From an uncultured Dorea sp. (lineage in GTDB: Bacteria > Bacillota > Clostridia > Lachnospirales > Lachnospiraceae): a stretch of DNA of 32,511 nt. Shown here piece by piece: positions 1 to 8,100 of this stretch. A program made the translations under genes and the position numbers. Below the pieces are notes generated by a model. The model saw only the letters and a program-made list of their open reading frames with translations. It ran no database searches and had not been told where the DNA came from. Numbering within the stretch: position 1 is the stretch's first letter; every line of letters starts with the position of its first letter. Where the stretch lies: NCBI RefSeq assembly GCF_934294775.1, contig NZ_CAKRAH010000026.1:1-32511 (forward strand), in the 5' to 3' direction.

Positions 1-126
1 CCTCACATCCAGCTTCCTTCAGATTCCACCTCACGATGGACACCCTTGCCTTCGGCTATATCCTTCCCACTACCGGGTGGATTCGGGACTTTAACCCGTT
101 GGAAACGTGCGCCGCTAGGCGCACAC
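1..126 (-). mobile_element. 5' end of a group II (IIC-like) intron, cut by the window edge
   Basis: Read on the minus strand, this stretch starts with a GTGYG-type intron 5' end (GTGTG at 126-122 or GTGCG at 124-120), followed by a perfect 7-bp hairpin (107-124, loop of four). It then carries AGTCCCGAAT (90-81), CAAGGGTGTCC (48-38) and GGAATCTGAAGGAAGC (27-12). From memory these match domain I of bacterial group IIC introns such as the Oceanobacillus iheyensis one. The intron runs off the left edge, so neither its reverse transcriptase nor its 3' end is visible. It lies 7-9 bases after the T-run of the tsf terminator, which fits the known habit of IIC introns of inserting behind intrinsic terminators. 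The exact boundary is uncertain by a few bases because of the GTGTGTG run. Confidence 0.75.
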
Positions 127-132
127 ACGCAA

Positions 133-177
133 AAAAACCTTGAATCATCCCATTTTCATAGGAAATTCAAGGTTTTT
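133..177 (-). terminator. Rho-independent terminator of rpsB-tsf
   Basis: A 13-bp stem (133-145 with 165-177) encloses a 19-base loop. Both outer ends are A/T runs, so it could work in both directions. On the minus strand it follows the tsf stop codon by about 50 bases and ends in a run of seven T. The group II intron starts just beyond it. Confidence 0.9.
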
Positions 178-229
178 CGTTGATTTACATGATAATAATA
201 CGGTTCAAATTCTTATGCGAACTGTAAGA

Positions 230-1150
230 TTATGCGTTCATCTGTGCTGCAACTTCAGCTGCGAAGTCTTCATTCTTCTTCTCAAGACCTTCTCCTGTCT
301 CAAAACGAACAAACTTCTTAACTGTCATGTTAGCTCCGTTCTCTTTAGCTACCTTCTCTACGTATTTAGCTACTGTAAGGTCGCTGTCCTGAACGTATAC
401 CTGATCTAACAGGCAGATTTCTTTCATCTCTTTGTTGAGACGTCCGATGATCATCTTCTCGATGATATTATCTGGTTTGTTTGGATTCTCCTGTTTAGCC
501 TGAGCAAGAAGAATCTCTTTTTCATGCTCTAAGAAAGAAGCATCTACTTCATCACGTGAAGTATATTTTGGAGACATAGCTGCAACCTGCATAGCTACGT
601 TCTTCAGGCATGATCTGATTTCATCGTTAACAACGTCTGTCTCAGCTTCTACAAGAACACCGATACGTCCGCCGCCGTGGATGTAAGATACTACACAACC
701 ATCAGTAACAACTTTCTCAAATCTTCTGATGCTGAGTTTTTCTCCGATTACAGAGATTTTCTCATTTAATGCATCCTGTACTGTCTTAGAAGCATCTTCG
801 TTCCAAGCCTCAGCCATGAATCCTTCCATGTCTGTTGCTTCAGAAGCGATTGCCTGATTAACAACTGCTTTAACGAATCCCTGGAATTCAGCATTCTTAG
901 CAACGAAGTCTGTCTCAGAGTTAACCTCTACGATAGCTGCTGTCTTGTCTTCTTTTACATCAGCCATAACAATACCTTCTGCTGCGATACGTCCAGCTTT
1001 TTTAACAGCCTTAGCTTCTCCGTTCTTTCTTAAGAACTCGATAGCTGCATCCATATCACCATTTGTCTCATTAAGAGCTTTTTTGCAGTCCATCATTCCT
1101 GCACCAGTCATCTCTCTTAATTCTTTTACCATCTTAGCTGTAACTGCCAT
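230..1150 (-). CDS. tsf: Translation elongation factor Ts
   Basis: EF-Ts is the nucleotide exchange factor that recycles EF-Tu-GDP to EF-Tu-GTP in the cytoplasm. The protein is 306 residues, normal for Firmicutes. The N-terminal domain reads VKELREMTGAGMMDCKKAL, and the family signature TDFVAKN occurs near residue 80. The ATG at 1150 is chosen because GGAGG lies eight bases upstream. The longer frame would begin at a TTG that lies within that ribosome site. It follows rpsB by 34 bases in the standard rpsB-tsf order, is probably cotranscribed with it, and ends before a strong terminator at 133-177. Nothing is missing or broken. Confidence 0.98.
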   Translation of the reverse strand: MAVTAKMVKELREMTGAGMMDCKKALNETNGDMDAAIEFLRKNGEAKAVKKAGRIAAEGIVMADVKEDKTAAIVEVNSETDFVAKNAEFQGFVKAVVNQAIASEATDMEGFMAEAWNEDASKTVQDALNEKISVIGEKLSIRRFEKVVTDGCVVSYIHGGGRIGVLVEAETDVVNDEIRSCLKNVAMQVAAMSPKYTSRDEVDASFLEHEKEILLAQAKQENPNKPDNIIEKMIIGRLNKEMKEICLLDQVYVQDSDLTVAKYVEKVAKENGANMTVKKFVRFETGEGLEKKNEDFAAEVAAQMNA

Positions 1151-1184
1151 GATCTTATCCTCCAATTATGTTTTTTTAAGAATC

Positions 1185-1919
1185 TTATTCTTCTACTGCC
1201 TCTGCAGCTTCTTCAACATACTCTTCTTCGCCTGCAACACCCTGGTTAGCTTCTACTACAGCGTCAGCCATCTTAGAAACGATCAGTTTTACAGCACGGA
1301 TAGCATCATCGTTTCCAGGAATTACATAGTCAAGTTCTTCTGGATCACAGTTTGTATCAGCGATACCGATAAGTGGAATTCCAAGTGTGTGTGCTTCCTG
1401 AACACAGATTCTTTCCTTCTTAGGATCTACGATAAAAATAGCATCTGGAAGTTTCTTCATGTCTTTGATTCCGCCAAGGTTCTTCTCAAGTTTATCCCAT
1501 TCTTTCTTTAACTGGATAACTTCTTTCTTTGGCAGTACATCAAATGTTCCGTCTTCTGACATTCTTTCGATGTCTTTCAGACGAGCGATTCTGCTCTTGA
1601 TTGTCTTGAAGTTTGTAAGCATTCCTCCAAGCCATCTTTCATTTACATAGTACATTCCGCAACGTTCAGCTTCTACTTTGATAGCATCCTGAGCCTGTTT
1701 CTTTGTACCTACGAAAAGAATTGTACCACCTTCTGCAGCGATATCAGCTACTGCCTGGTAAGCCTCATCTACTTTACCTACAGATTTCTGAAGGTCGATG
1801 ATGTAGATACCATTTCTCTCTGTGTAGATATAAGGAGCCATCTTAGGGTTCCATCTTCTTGTCTGATGTCCAAAATGAACACCTGCTTCTAAAAGTTGCT
1901 TCATTGAAATAACGCTCAT
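1185..1919 (-). CDS. rpsB: 30S ribosomal protein S2
   Basis: S2 is a small-subunit ribosomal protein bound at the head-body junction of the 30S particle. The 244-residue product starts MSVISMKQLLEAGVHFGHQ, almost the textbook Firmicutes N-terminus, and ends in the usual acidic tail (EEEYVEEAAEAVEE). The start at 1919 has GGAGG at 1929-1933. The open frame runs about 79 codons further upstream, but that part has no S2 similarity and overlaps the leader. The gene has its own promoter (2041-2069) and a structured leader (1966-2015), consistent with autoregulation by S2. tsf follows 34 bases downstream. Confidence 0.98.
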   Translation of the reverse strand: MSVISMKQLLEAGVHFGHQTRRWNPKMAPYIYTERNGIYIIDLQKSVGKVDEAYQAVADIAAEGGTILFVGTKKQAQDAIKVEAERCGMYYVNERWLGGMLTNFKTIKSRIARLKDIERMSEDGTFDVLPKKEVIQLKKEWDKLEKNLGGIKDMKKLPDAIFIVDPKKERICVQEAHTLGIPLIGIADTNCDPEELDYVIPGNDDAIRAVKLIVSKMADAVVEANQGVAGEEEYVEEAAEAVEE

Positions 1920-1965
1920 GTTTTTTTCCTCCATTGGTTTTTTACTTCCGCATATGTTGTTATAC

Positions 1966-2015
1966 GTCCCCGAAACCGTCCTGTTACCAGGCTTTGGCAC
2001 CATCGGGACAAGCCT
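1966..2015 (-). promoter_or_regulatory. Structured rpsB leader, candidate S2 autoregulatory element
   Basis: In the untranslated leader on the minus strand, AGGCTT (2015-2010) can pair with AAGCCT (1994-1989). GTCCC (2009-2005), in the loop of that helix, can pair with GGGAC further downstream (1970-1966), giving a pseudoknot-like fold. A small CCTGGTAACAGG hairpin sits between. Leaders of rpsB operons are known to bind S2. The exact match to a described family cannot be tested here. Confidence 0.55.
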
Positions 2016-2040
2016 ATGCGTGATTTTTTGCGACTTCTCT

Positions 2041-2069
2041 AGTCTAGCATACATACATAAGAAAAGCAA
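2041..2069 (-). promoter_or_regulatory. Promoter of rpsB-tsf
   Basis: On the minus strand TTGCTT (2069-2064) and TAGACT (2046-2041) are separated by 17 bases. The predicted start of transcription is about 120 bases upstream of the rpsB start codon, leaving room for the leader structure. Confidence 0.6.
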
Positions 2070-2132
2070 GTCCTTTTCCCTGAAACCCTGATAATAATTG
2101 TATTCAGAGGACATGTCACCGACTACTTCTTT

Positions 2133-2173
2133 CGAAAAAAAAGGATTCAAAATCATTTCTGACTCTGAATCCT
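2133..2173 (-). terminator. Terminator of the NlpC/P60 gene
   Basis: An 8-bp stem, AGGATTCA (2142-2149) with TGAATCCT (2166-2173), is followed on the minus strand by a run of eight T. It lies 19 bases after the stop codon at 2192. Confidence 0.9.
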
Positions 2174-2191
2174 CTTATATTCTTCTATGTA

Positions 2192-3388
2192 TTATCTACG
2201 AACGTAAATCATACCAGACTGTACTGGTCCGACTTTTACAACGTCTCCTGTATGTGGAGCGTGGATCATCTGACCATTTCCGATATAGATACCACAGTGG
2301 TTAGCTGTTGTTACAACATCTCCTGGCTGTGGGTTACTTACTCTTGTCCATCCCATGAATGTTGTTGTTGTTCCGATACGTGTATAGCTTCCTGTCAGAC
2401 AGTAACTTACGAATCCTGAACAGTCAAAACTATCCGGTCCACAAGCACCCCATACATATGGTTTACCAAGCTGGCTGTATGCTCTGCTTACGATTGTGCT
2501 GCCGCTTGCATTTGATGTACTTGTTGATGTACTTGTGCCTGTTGACGGCTTACTTGTCGTTGTATTAGAGCTTGAACTGCTTGATGCAGGTCTGCTTGAG
2601 CTTGTGCTGCTTGATGCAGGTCTGCTTGCTGTTGTTGTACTGTTTGAGCTACTTGATGATGAGTTGCTTGTCGAATTACTCTTTGGAGCATTGCTGCTTG
2701 CTGCTGCAGCTGCCTGCTGTCTTGCGGCTTCCTCTTTTGCTGCTTTCTCAGCGGCTTCTTTTGCTGCTCTTTCGGCTGCTTCTCTGGCTGCTGCTTCTGC
2801 GGCTGCCTGAATCTCAGAATCAAGGTTTGCAACCTCTGCTGATTTTGAACTGATCAGATTGTTGAGGTTATCTCCCTGTTTTTCGTATTCAGCCTGTTTG
2901 CTTTCCAGTTCTTTCTGGTCTTTTTCCAGACTGTCTTTCAGATCTGAGATCTGCTGTTTTGTCTCTACATATTCCTGTAACTGTTTTCTGTCATAACTAT
3001 GTACGTTCTGAACGTATTCTGCTTTACTAAGTAAGTCTGTGAAGTCATCGGATGCGATCAGTGTCTCAAATGCTGATTCATTTCCAGCTTCGTACATGTA
3101 CTTGATACGTTTTTTCATAGCTGCGTACTGTTCTTTTTCTTTTTCCTGCGCAACTTCCAGATCGCTCTGAGCCTGTGTGATATTCTCACCTGTCTGGATC
3201 AGCTCCAGTTCCAGGTTATTAACTTTTCCCATCAAGCTTGTCAGCTGTGACTGTAAGGAACTTACTTCGCTCTGTTTTGCTGCTTTTTCTTTTTTCAAAT
3301 CGTCAACTGACGGTGCCGCTAAAACAGGTGTAACGATCATTGAACTTGCTGCCACTGCTGTGATTAATCTGATTCCGTATTTATTCAT
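2192..3388 (-). CDS. Secreted coiled-coil NlpC/P60 peptidoglycan hydrolase
   Basis: Predicted cell-wall endopeptidase that cleaves peptidoglycan stem peptides outside the cell. The 398-residue protein has a signal peptide (about 1-25, cut after VLAA) and a long coiled coil (about 30-200) resembling PcsB/CwlO-type proteins. An Ala/Glu/Lys helix and a Ser/Thr/Asn-rich linker (about 225-290) follow. The C-terminal NlpC/P60 domain carries the likely catalytic residues Cys323 (in DCSGF), His364 and His376. The ATG at 3388 is preferred. A GTG six bases earlier is in frame, but the purine-rich ribosome site (GAAGAG) is too close to it. The gene is transcribed alone from a strong promoter. The linker is encoded by repetitive DNA, including a 22-base segment repeated at a 30-base spacing (2577-2598 and 2607-2628). 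Confidence 0.93.
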   Translation of the reverse strand: MNKYGIRLITAVAASSMIVTPVLAAPSVDDLKKEKAAKQSEVSSLQSQLTSLMGKVNNLELELIQTGENITQAQSDLEVAQEKEKEQYAAMKKRIKYMYEAGNESAFETLIASDDFTDLLSKAEYVQNVHSYDRKQLQEYVETKQQISDLKDSLEKDQKELESKQAEYEKQGDNLNNLISSKSAEVANLDSEIQAAAEAAAREAAERAAKEAAEKAAKEEAARQQAAAAASSNAPKSNSTSNSSSSSSNSTTTASRPASSSTSSSRPASSSSSSNTTTSKPSTGTSTSTSTSNASGSTIVSRAYSQLGKPYVWGACGPDSFDCSGFVSYCLTGSYTRIGTTTTFMGWTRVSNPQPGDVVTTANHCGIYIGNGQMIHAPHTGDVVKVGPVQSGMIYVRR

Positions 3389-3434
3389 ATTCACTCTTCT
3401 TTCTTTTTATTTTTTGGTTTTATACTTCCCTCAT

Positions 3435-3454
3435 TGCGGAACCCGTTTTCCGCA
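3435..3454 (-). promoter_or_regulatory. Hairpin in the 5' leader of the NlpC/P60 mRNA
   Basis: TGCGGAA (3435-3441) and TTCCGCA (3448-3454) form a perfect 7-bp stem with a six-base loop, starting close to the predicted 5' end of the message. It could stabilise the mRNA. It is not followed by a T-run, so it is not a terminator. Confidence 0.45.
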
Positions 3455-3464
3455 TCTGCATGTC

Positions 3465-3493
3465 ATTATAGCGCACATGAATGTAAATTGCAA
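3465..3493 (-). promoter_or_regulatory. Promoter of the NlpC/P60 gene
   Basis: On the minus strand TTGCAA (3493-3488), a 17-base spacer and a perfect TATAAT (3470-3465). This is a strong housekeeping-type promoter about 75 bases upstream of the start codon. Confidence 0.85.
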
Positions 3494-3520
3494 CATTTTT
3501 TAATATTTTTGTAACAATTA

Positions 3521-3549
3521 ACAGGCCGGGACGTTTCGCCCCGGCCTGT
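3521..3549 (-). terminator. Terminator after gltD
   Basis: A GC-rich 10-bp stem, ACAGGCCGGG (3521-3530) with CCCGGCCTGT (3540-3549), lies about 75 bases after the gltD stop. The minus-strand tail is only moderately T-rich. The plus-strand tail (TTTCTTCTTATTT) is richer in T, so direction is not decided by sequence. Only gltD reads towards it from that side. Confidence 0.75.
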
Positions 3550-3625
3550 TTCTTCTTATTTATAATATGATAATATGTCGAAATACTACGATATAAATAC
3601 TTTTTTAAATAATCCCGTCACATTC

Positions 3626-5152
3626 CTACTGGACATGCATATTGCTGTATCCCATCAGACTGACATCCACTTCCTTCGCAGCTTCTCTTCCTTCACAGAT
3701 TGCCCATACAACCAGTGACTGGCCTCTGTGCATATCTCCTGCTGTAAAGACATTTTTCACGTTCGTATCATGCTTTCCAGGAGCCGTCTTAACGTTCGTA
3801 CGTTCATTTACTTCTACACCAAATGCCTTTGTTACATAGTCCTGGCTGCCAAGGAATCCTGCTGCGATCAGTACCAGATCCACGTCTACAGTATACTCAC
3901 TTCCAGCGACCTCGCTCATCATCATACGGCCCGTTTTTTCATTTTTCTTTGGCTCTAATTTGACGAGTACTGCTTTGCAGACATTTCCATTTTTATCTTT
4001 TTTAAACTCTTTTACGGTCGTCTGATAAACTCTAGGATCATGTCCAAATACTGCTGCAGCCTCCTGCTGTCCATAGTCTGTCTTGCAGACTCTCGGCCAC
4101 TCCGGCCATGGGTTCATCTCTGTACGCTGATCCGGTGCCTTAGGCATCATCTCAAGCTGCAATACACTTTTTGCCCCATGACGCATAGAAGTTCCCACAC
4201 AGTCATTTCCGGTATCTCCACCTCCGATGACCATGACATTCTTTCCTTTTGCGGAAATGTAACTTCCATCTTCCAGTTTGAATTCATATGTTCCGTCTTC
4301 ATTCTGTTTTGCATGTTTCCAGAGTGCTTTTGTTGTGGACTTTAAGAAATCCACTGCAAAATGTATTCCTTTTGCATCTCTTCCGGGAACCTTAATGTCT
4401 CTTGGATTTGATGCCCCGCAGCAAAGTACTACACGGTCGAATTCTTTTAATAATGTAGAAGCCTTTTTATCTTTTCCGATATTACATCCTGTAACAAACT
4501 CGATTCCTTCTTCTTCCATGATAGCAATTTTTCTGTCAATAAACTGCTTTTCCAGTTTCATGTTCGGAATACCATAGCGGAGAAGTCCACCGATTTTATC
4601 TTCCCGTTCGAATACTGTTACGCTGTGACCTCTGCGGTTCAGCATATCAGCTGTTGCAAGCCCGGATGGTCCGGAACCTACAACTGCCACTTTCTTTCCT
4701 GTTCTTACTTTTACAGGTTTTGCTGCGGCATATCCTTTTTTATATGCATTTTCAATAATGCTGTATTCATTCGCCTTACTTGATACCGCATCTCCATTCA
4801 GTCCACAGGTACATGCAGCTTCACAGAGTGCCGGGCATACCCTTGATGTAAATTCCGGGAAGTTATTGGTCTTTTTCAGTCTGTAATATGCTTCTTCCCA
4901 GTTGCCATGAAAGATCAGATCATTCCACTCCGGTACCAGATTATGAAGCGGGCATCCGCTTGCCATTCCCATCAGCATCTGACCGGACTGGCAGAACGGT
5001 ACACCACATGCCATGCATCTTGCACCCTGTAATTCCTGTTCTTCCTTAGAAAGCGGAGTATGAAATTCCCTGAAATGTCTGATTCTGTCTTTTGGATCTT
5101 CTGCCAGTTTGTCCTGTCTGTTATAATCCATAAATCCTGTTGCTTTTCCCAC
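3626..5152 (-). CDS. gltD: Glutamate synthase (NADPH) small subunit
   Basis: The small subunit takes electrons from NADPH via FAD and passes them through iron-sulfur clusters to the large subunit, which makes glutamate from glutamine and 2-oxoglutarate. The 508-residue protein has N-terminal cysteines for two 4Fe-4S clusters (Cys46, 49, 54, 67 and Cys106, 110, 114, 116). It has an FAD-binding GSGPSG (159-164) and, near residue 310, an NADP-binding GGGDTG. The start is GTG at 5152, with AGGAGGT eight bases upstream. That site overlaps the TAG stop of gltB, so the two genes look translationally coupled. Gene names are swapped in some Bacillus literature. Confidence 0.96.
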   Translation of the reverse strand: MGKATGFMDYNRQDKLAEDPKDRIRHFREFHTPLSKEEQELQGARCMACGVPFCQSGQMLMGMASGCPLHNLVPEWNDLIFHGNWEEAYYRLKKTNNFPEFTSRVCPALCEAACTCGLNGDAVSSKANEYSIIENAYKKGYAAAKPVKVRTGKKVAVVGSGPSGLATADMLNRRGHSVTVFEREDKIGGLLRYGIPNMKLEKQFIDRKIAIMEEEGIEFVTGCNIGKDKKASTLLKEFDRVVLCCGASNPRDIKVPGRDAKGIHFAVDFLKSTTKALWKHAKQNEDGTYEFKLEDGSYISAKGKNVMVIGGGDTGNDCVGTSMRHGAKSVLQLEMMPKAPDQRTEMNPWPEWPRVCKTDYGQQEAAAVFGHDPRVYQTTVKEFKKDKNGNVCKAVLVKLEPKKNEKTGRMMMSEVAGSEYTVDVDLVLIAAGFLGSQDYVTKAFGVEVNERTNVKTAPGKHDTNVKNVFTAGDMHRGQSLVVWAICEGREAAKEVDVSLMGYSNMHVQ

Positions 5153-5164
5153 TGTTCTTACCTC

Positions 5165-8100
5165 CTATCTTCCTTCTTTGATCGCATAGAACGCTTCTGT
5201 CTTTGCCTGTTCGCTGCTCATACCCTGTTCTTCCATCTGAAGAATTGTGGTCAGCATCCGTTCATAATCAATCGGGATGATCTTTTTAAATTTCGGAAGG
5301 TATTCTGTGAAGCTGTCCAGAATCTTCTTTCCAAGCTCTGAGTTGGTACTTGCCACATGTTCTTCGATCATGCTCTTAAGTTCACCTACATCCATCTTGG
5401 TTGTGACATGCTCGATGTGCACCATCTCTTTATTCACTCTTGTATAGAGATCGCTTTCCATATCCAGTACATAAGCAACACCACCGCTCATACCGGCTGC
5501 AAAGTTCTTACCGGTTCCGCCAAGTACGACAACACGTCCACCTGTCATGTATTCACATCCGTGGTCTCCTACACCTTCAACAACAGCTGTTGCACCTGAG
5601 TTACGTACTGCAAAACGTTCTCCGGCCACACCATTGATGAATGCTTTACCACTGGTTGCTCCATACAGAGCTACGTTACCGATGATGATATTCTCTTCTG
5701 CTTTGTAGCGGATTCCCTTCGGAGGATATACAACCAGTTTTCCACCGGAAAGTCCTTTTCCAAAGTAATCGTTACTGTCACCTGTCAGTTCCAGTGTAAG
5801 ACCTCTTGGAATAAATGCTCCAAACGACTGTCCGCCAGCGCCCTTACAATGTACTACGTAGCTGTCCTCGTCCAGTCCTTCCGGATATCTTCTGGTGATC
5901 TCTGATCCAAAGATCGTTCCAAATGTACGGTTTGTATTTGTTACATCTACTTCAATGCTTCTCTTCTGATTCTTTTCCAGTGATGGAATGAGTTCTTTTA
6001 CCAGTACCTTTTCATCCAGTGTTTTTTCAAGTTCAAAGTCATATACCTTCTTTGGATTGAAGGTCATCGGTGTCTTAGTTCCTTCATATGGATTGTTAAG
6101 AATCTGCTCCAGATTCAGCGTAGAAGCTCTTTCTGATGTTGGTTCATCTTTTACTTTTAGAAGATCCGTTCTTCCTACTAATTCATCCAGTGTACGTACA
6201 CCGAATTTTGCCATATATTCTCTCAGGTCCTGCGCGATGAACTTCATAAAGTTCACTACATATTCTGGTTTTCCACGGAATCTCTTTCTAAGTTCCGGAT
6301 TCTGGGTTGCTACTCCGACCGGGCAGGTATCCAGATTACATACACGCATCATCACGCATCCCATGGTTACAAGCGGAGCTGTTGCGAATCCGAATTCTTC
6401 CGCTCCGAGGATTGCTGCGATCGCTACGTCACGTCCGCTCATTAGCTTACCGTCTGTCTCGATACGCACTCTTTCTCTTAATCCATTCTGGATCAGTGTC
6501 TGATGTGTCTCTGCAAGTCCAAGCTCCCAAGGAAGTCCTGCATTGTGGATAGAGCTTCTTGGTGCAGCTCCTGTTCCTCCGTCATATCCAGAGATCAAGA
6601 TCAGACCGGCTCCGGCTTTTGCAACACCTGCCGCAACGGTTCCTACCCCTGCTTCTGATACCAGTTTTACTGTAATTCTTGCATCTTTATTGGCATTCTT
6701 ACAGTCATAGATCAGCTGAGCAAGGTCCTCGATCGAATAGATATCATGATGAGGCGGTGGTGAGATCAGGCTGACTCCCGGTGTTGAATGACGGGTCTTG
6801 GCAATCCATGGATATACCTTTCCTCCCGGCAGATGTCCACCTTCTCCTGGTTTTGCTCCCTGTGCCATCTTAATCTGGATCTCCTGTGCGCTGACCAGAT
6901 ATCTGCTTGTTACACCAAAACGTCCGGAAGCAACCTGCTTGATTGCCGAGCAGCGGTTCGTGTCAAGACGTTCAATCTCTTCTCCACCTTCACCACTGTT
7001 TGACTTTCCATGTAATTGGTTCATTGCGATTGCCAGTGTCTCATGTGCCTCTTTTGAAATCGATCCATAAGACATCGCACCAGTTTTGAATCGTTTTACG
7101 ATCTCATCAACACTTTCTACTTCCTCGATTGGAATTCCTTTCTTTGGATAGTTGAATTCCAACTGTCCACGTAAGTTGATATGTTCTCCTTCTGCATTGA
7201 CCATATCTGTATATTGTTTGAACATACCGTAGTCTCCACGTTTTGTGGATTCCTGTAACATATGTATCGTCTGCGGATTGTAAAGATGTCTTTCTCCACC
7301 GCTCTTTAACTTATGCTGCCCTACACTGTTAAGTGTCATATCCACTTCCAGGCCAAGCGGATCAAATGCCTGCGAATGGCGTGCAATATAATCTGCTGCG
7401 ATTTCTTCGATTCCGATACCTCCAATACGGCTTACGGTATCTGTAAAGTATTTATCGATAAATTCCTGTTTCAGTCCGATTGCTTCGAAGATCTTAGCAC
7501 CCTGATAAGACTGAATCGTAGAAATACCCATCTTAGATGCAATCTTAACAATTCCGCTAAGTACTGCATTATTATAATCATCAACTGCTGCATAGTAGTC
7601 TTTCTGAAGCATATCTGTATCAATCAGCTGCTTAATTGACTCATGTGCAAGGTATGGGTTGATTGCACAGGCTCCGTATCCGATCAGTGTTGCAAAGTGA
7701 TGTACTTCTCTTGGCTCTCCTGTCTCCAGAACGATTCCTACGGATGTACGCTTTTTCGTACGTACCAGGTGCTGCTGCAGTCCTGACAGAACCAGAAGTG
7801 ACGGCATAGCCACATGGTATTCATCCACACCACGGTCTGAAAGGATCAGAATATTTGCCCCTTCACGGATAGCTCTGTCTACTTCGATGAACAGATAATC
7901 AATTGCTTTTTCAAGGCTTGAGTTCTTATAGTAAATGGTTGGAATCTCTGCAACCTTAAATCCATCTTCTTTCATATTTTTAATTTTAAGAAGATCTGTC
8001 TCTGTAAGGATCGGGTTATGTACCTTTAACATCTTACAGTTCTCTGCTTTTTCTTCCAGGAGGTTTCCGTCTTCTCCGATATATACTGTTGTTGATGTTA

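Noticed and set aside
2098..2304. Plus-strand frame of 68 codons upstream of rpsB
   Set aside because: It covers the rpsB upstream region, the NlpC terminator and the end of the NlpC gene, and has no recognisable protein features.
2488..2832. Open frames rich in Gln on the minus strand and Leu/Ala on the plus strand
   Set aside because: They are other-frame readings of the repetitive Ala/Ser-coding part of the NlpC/P60 gene and have no ribosome site or family resemblance.
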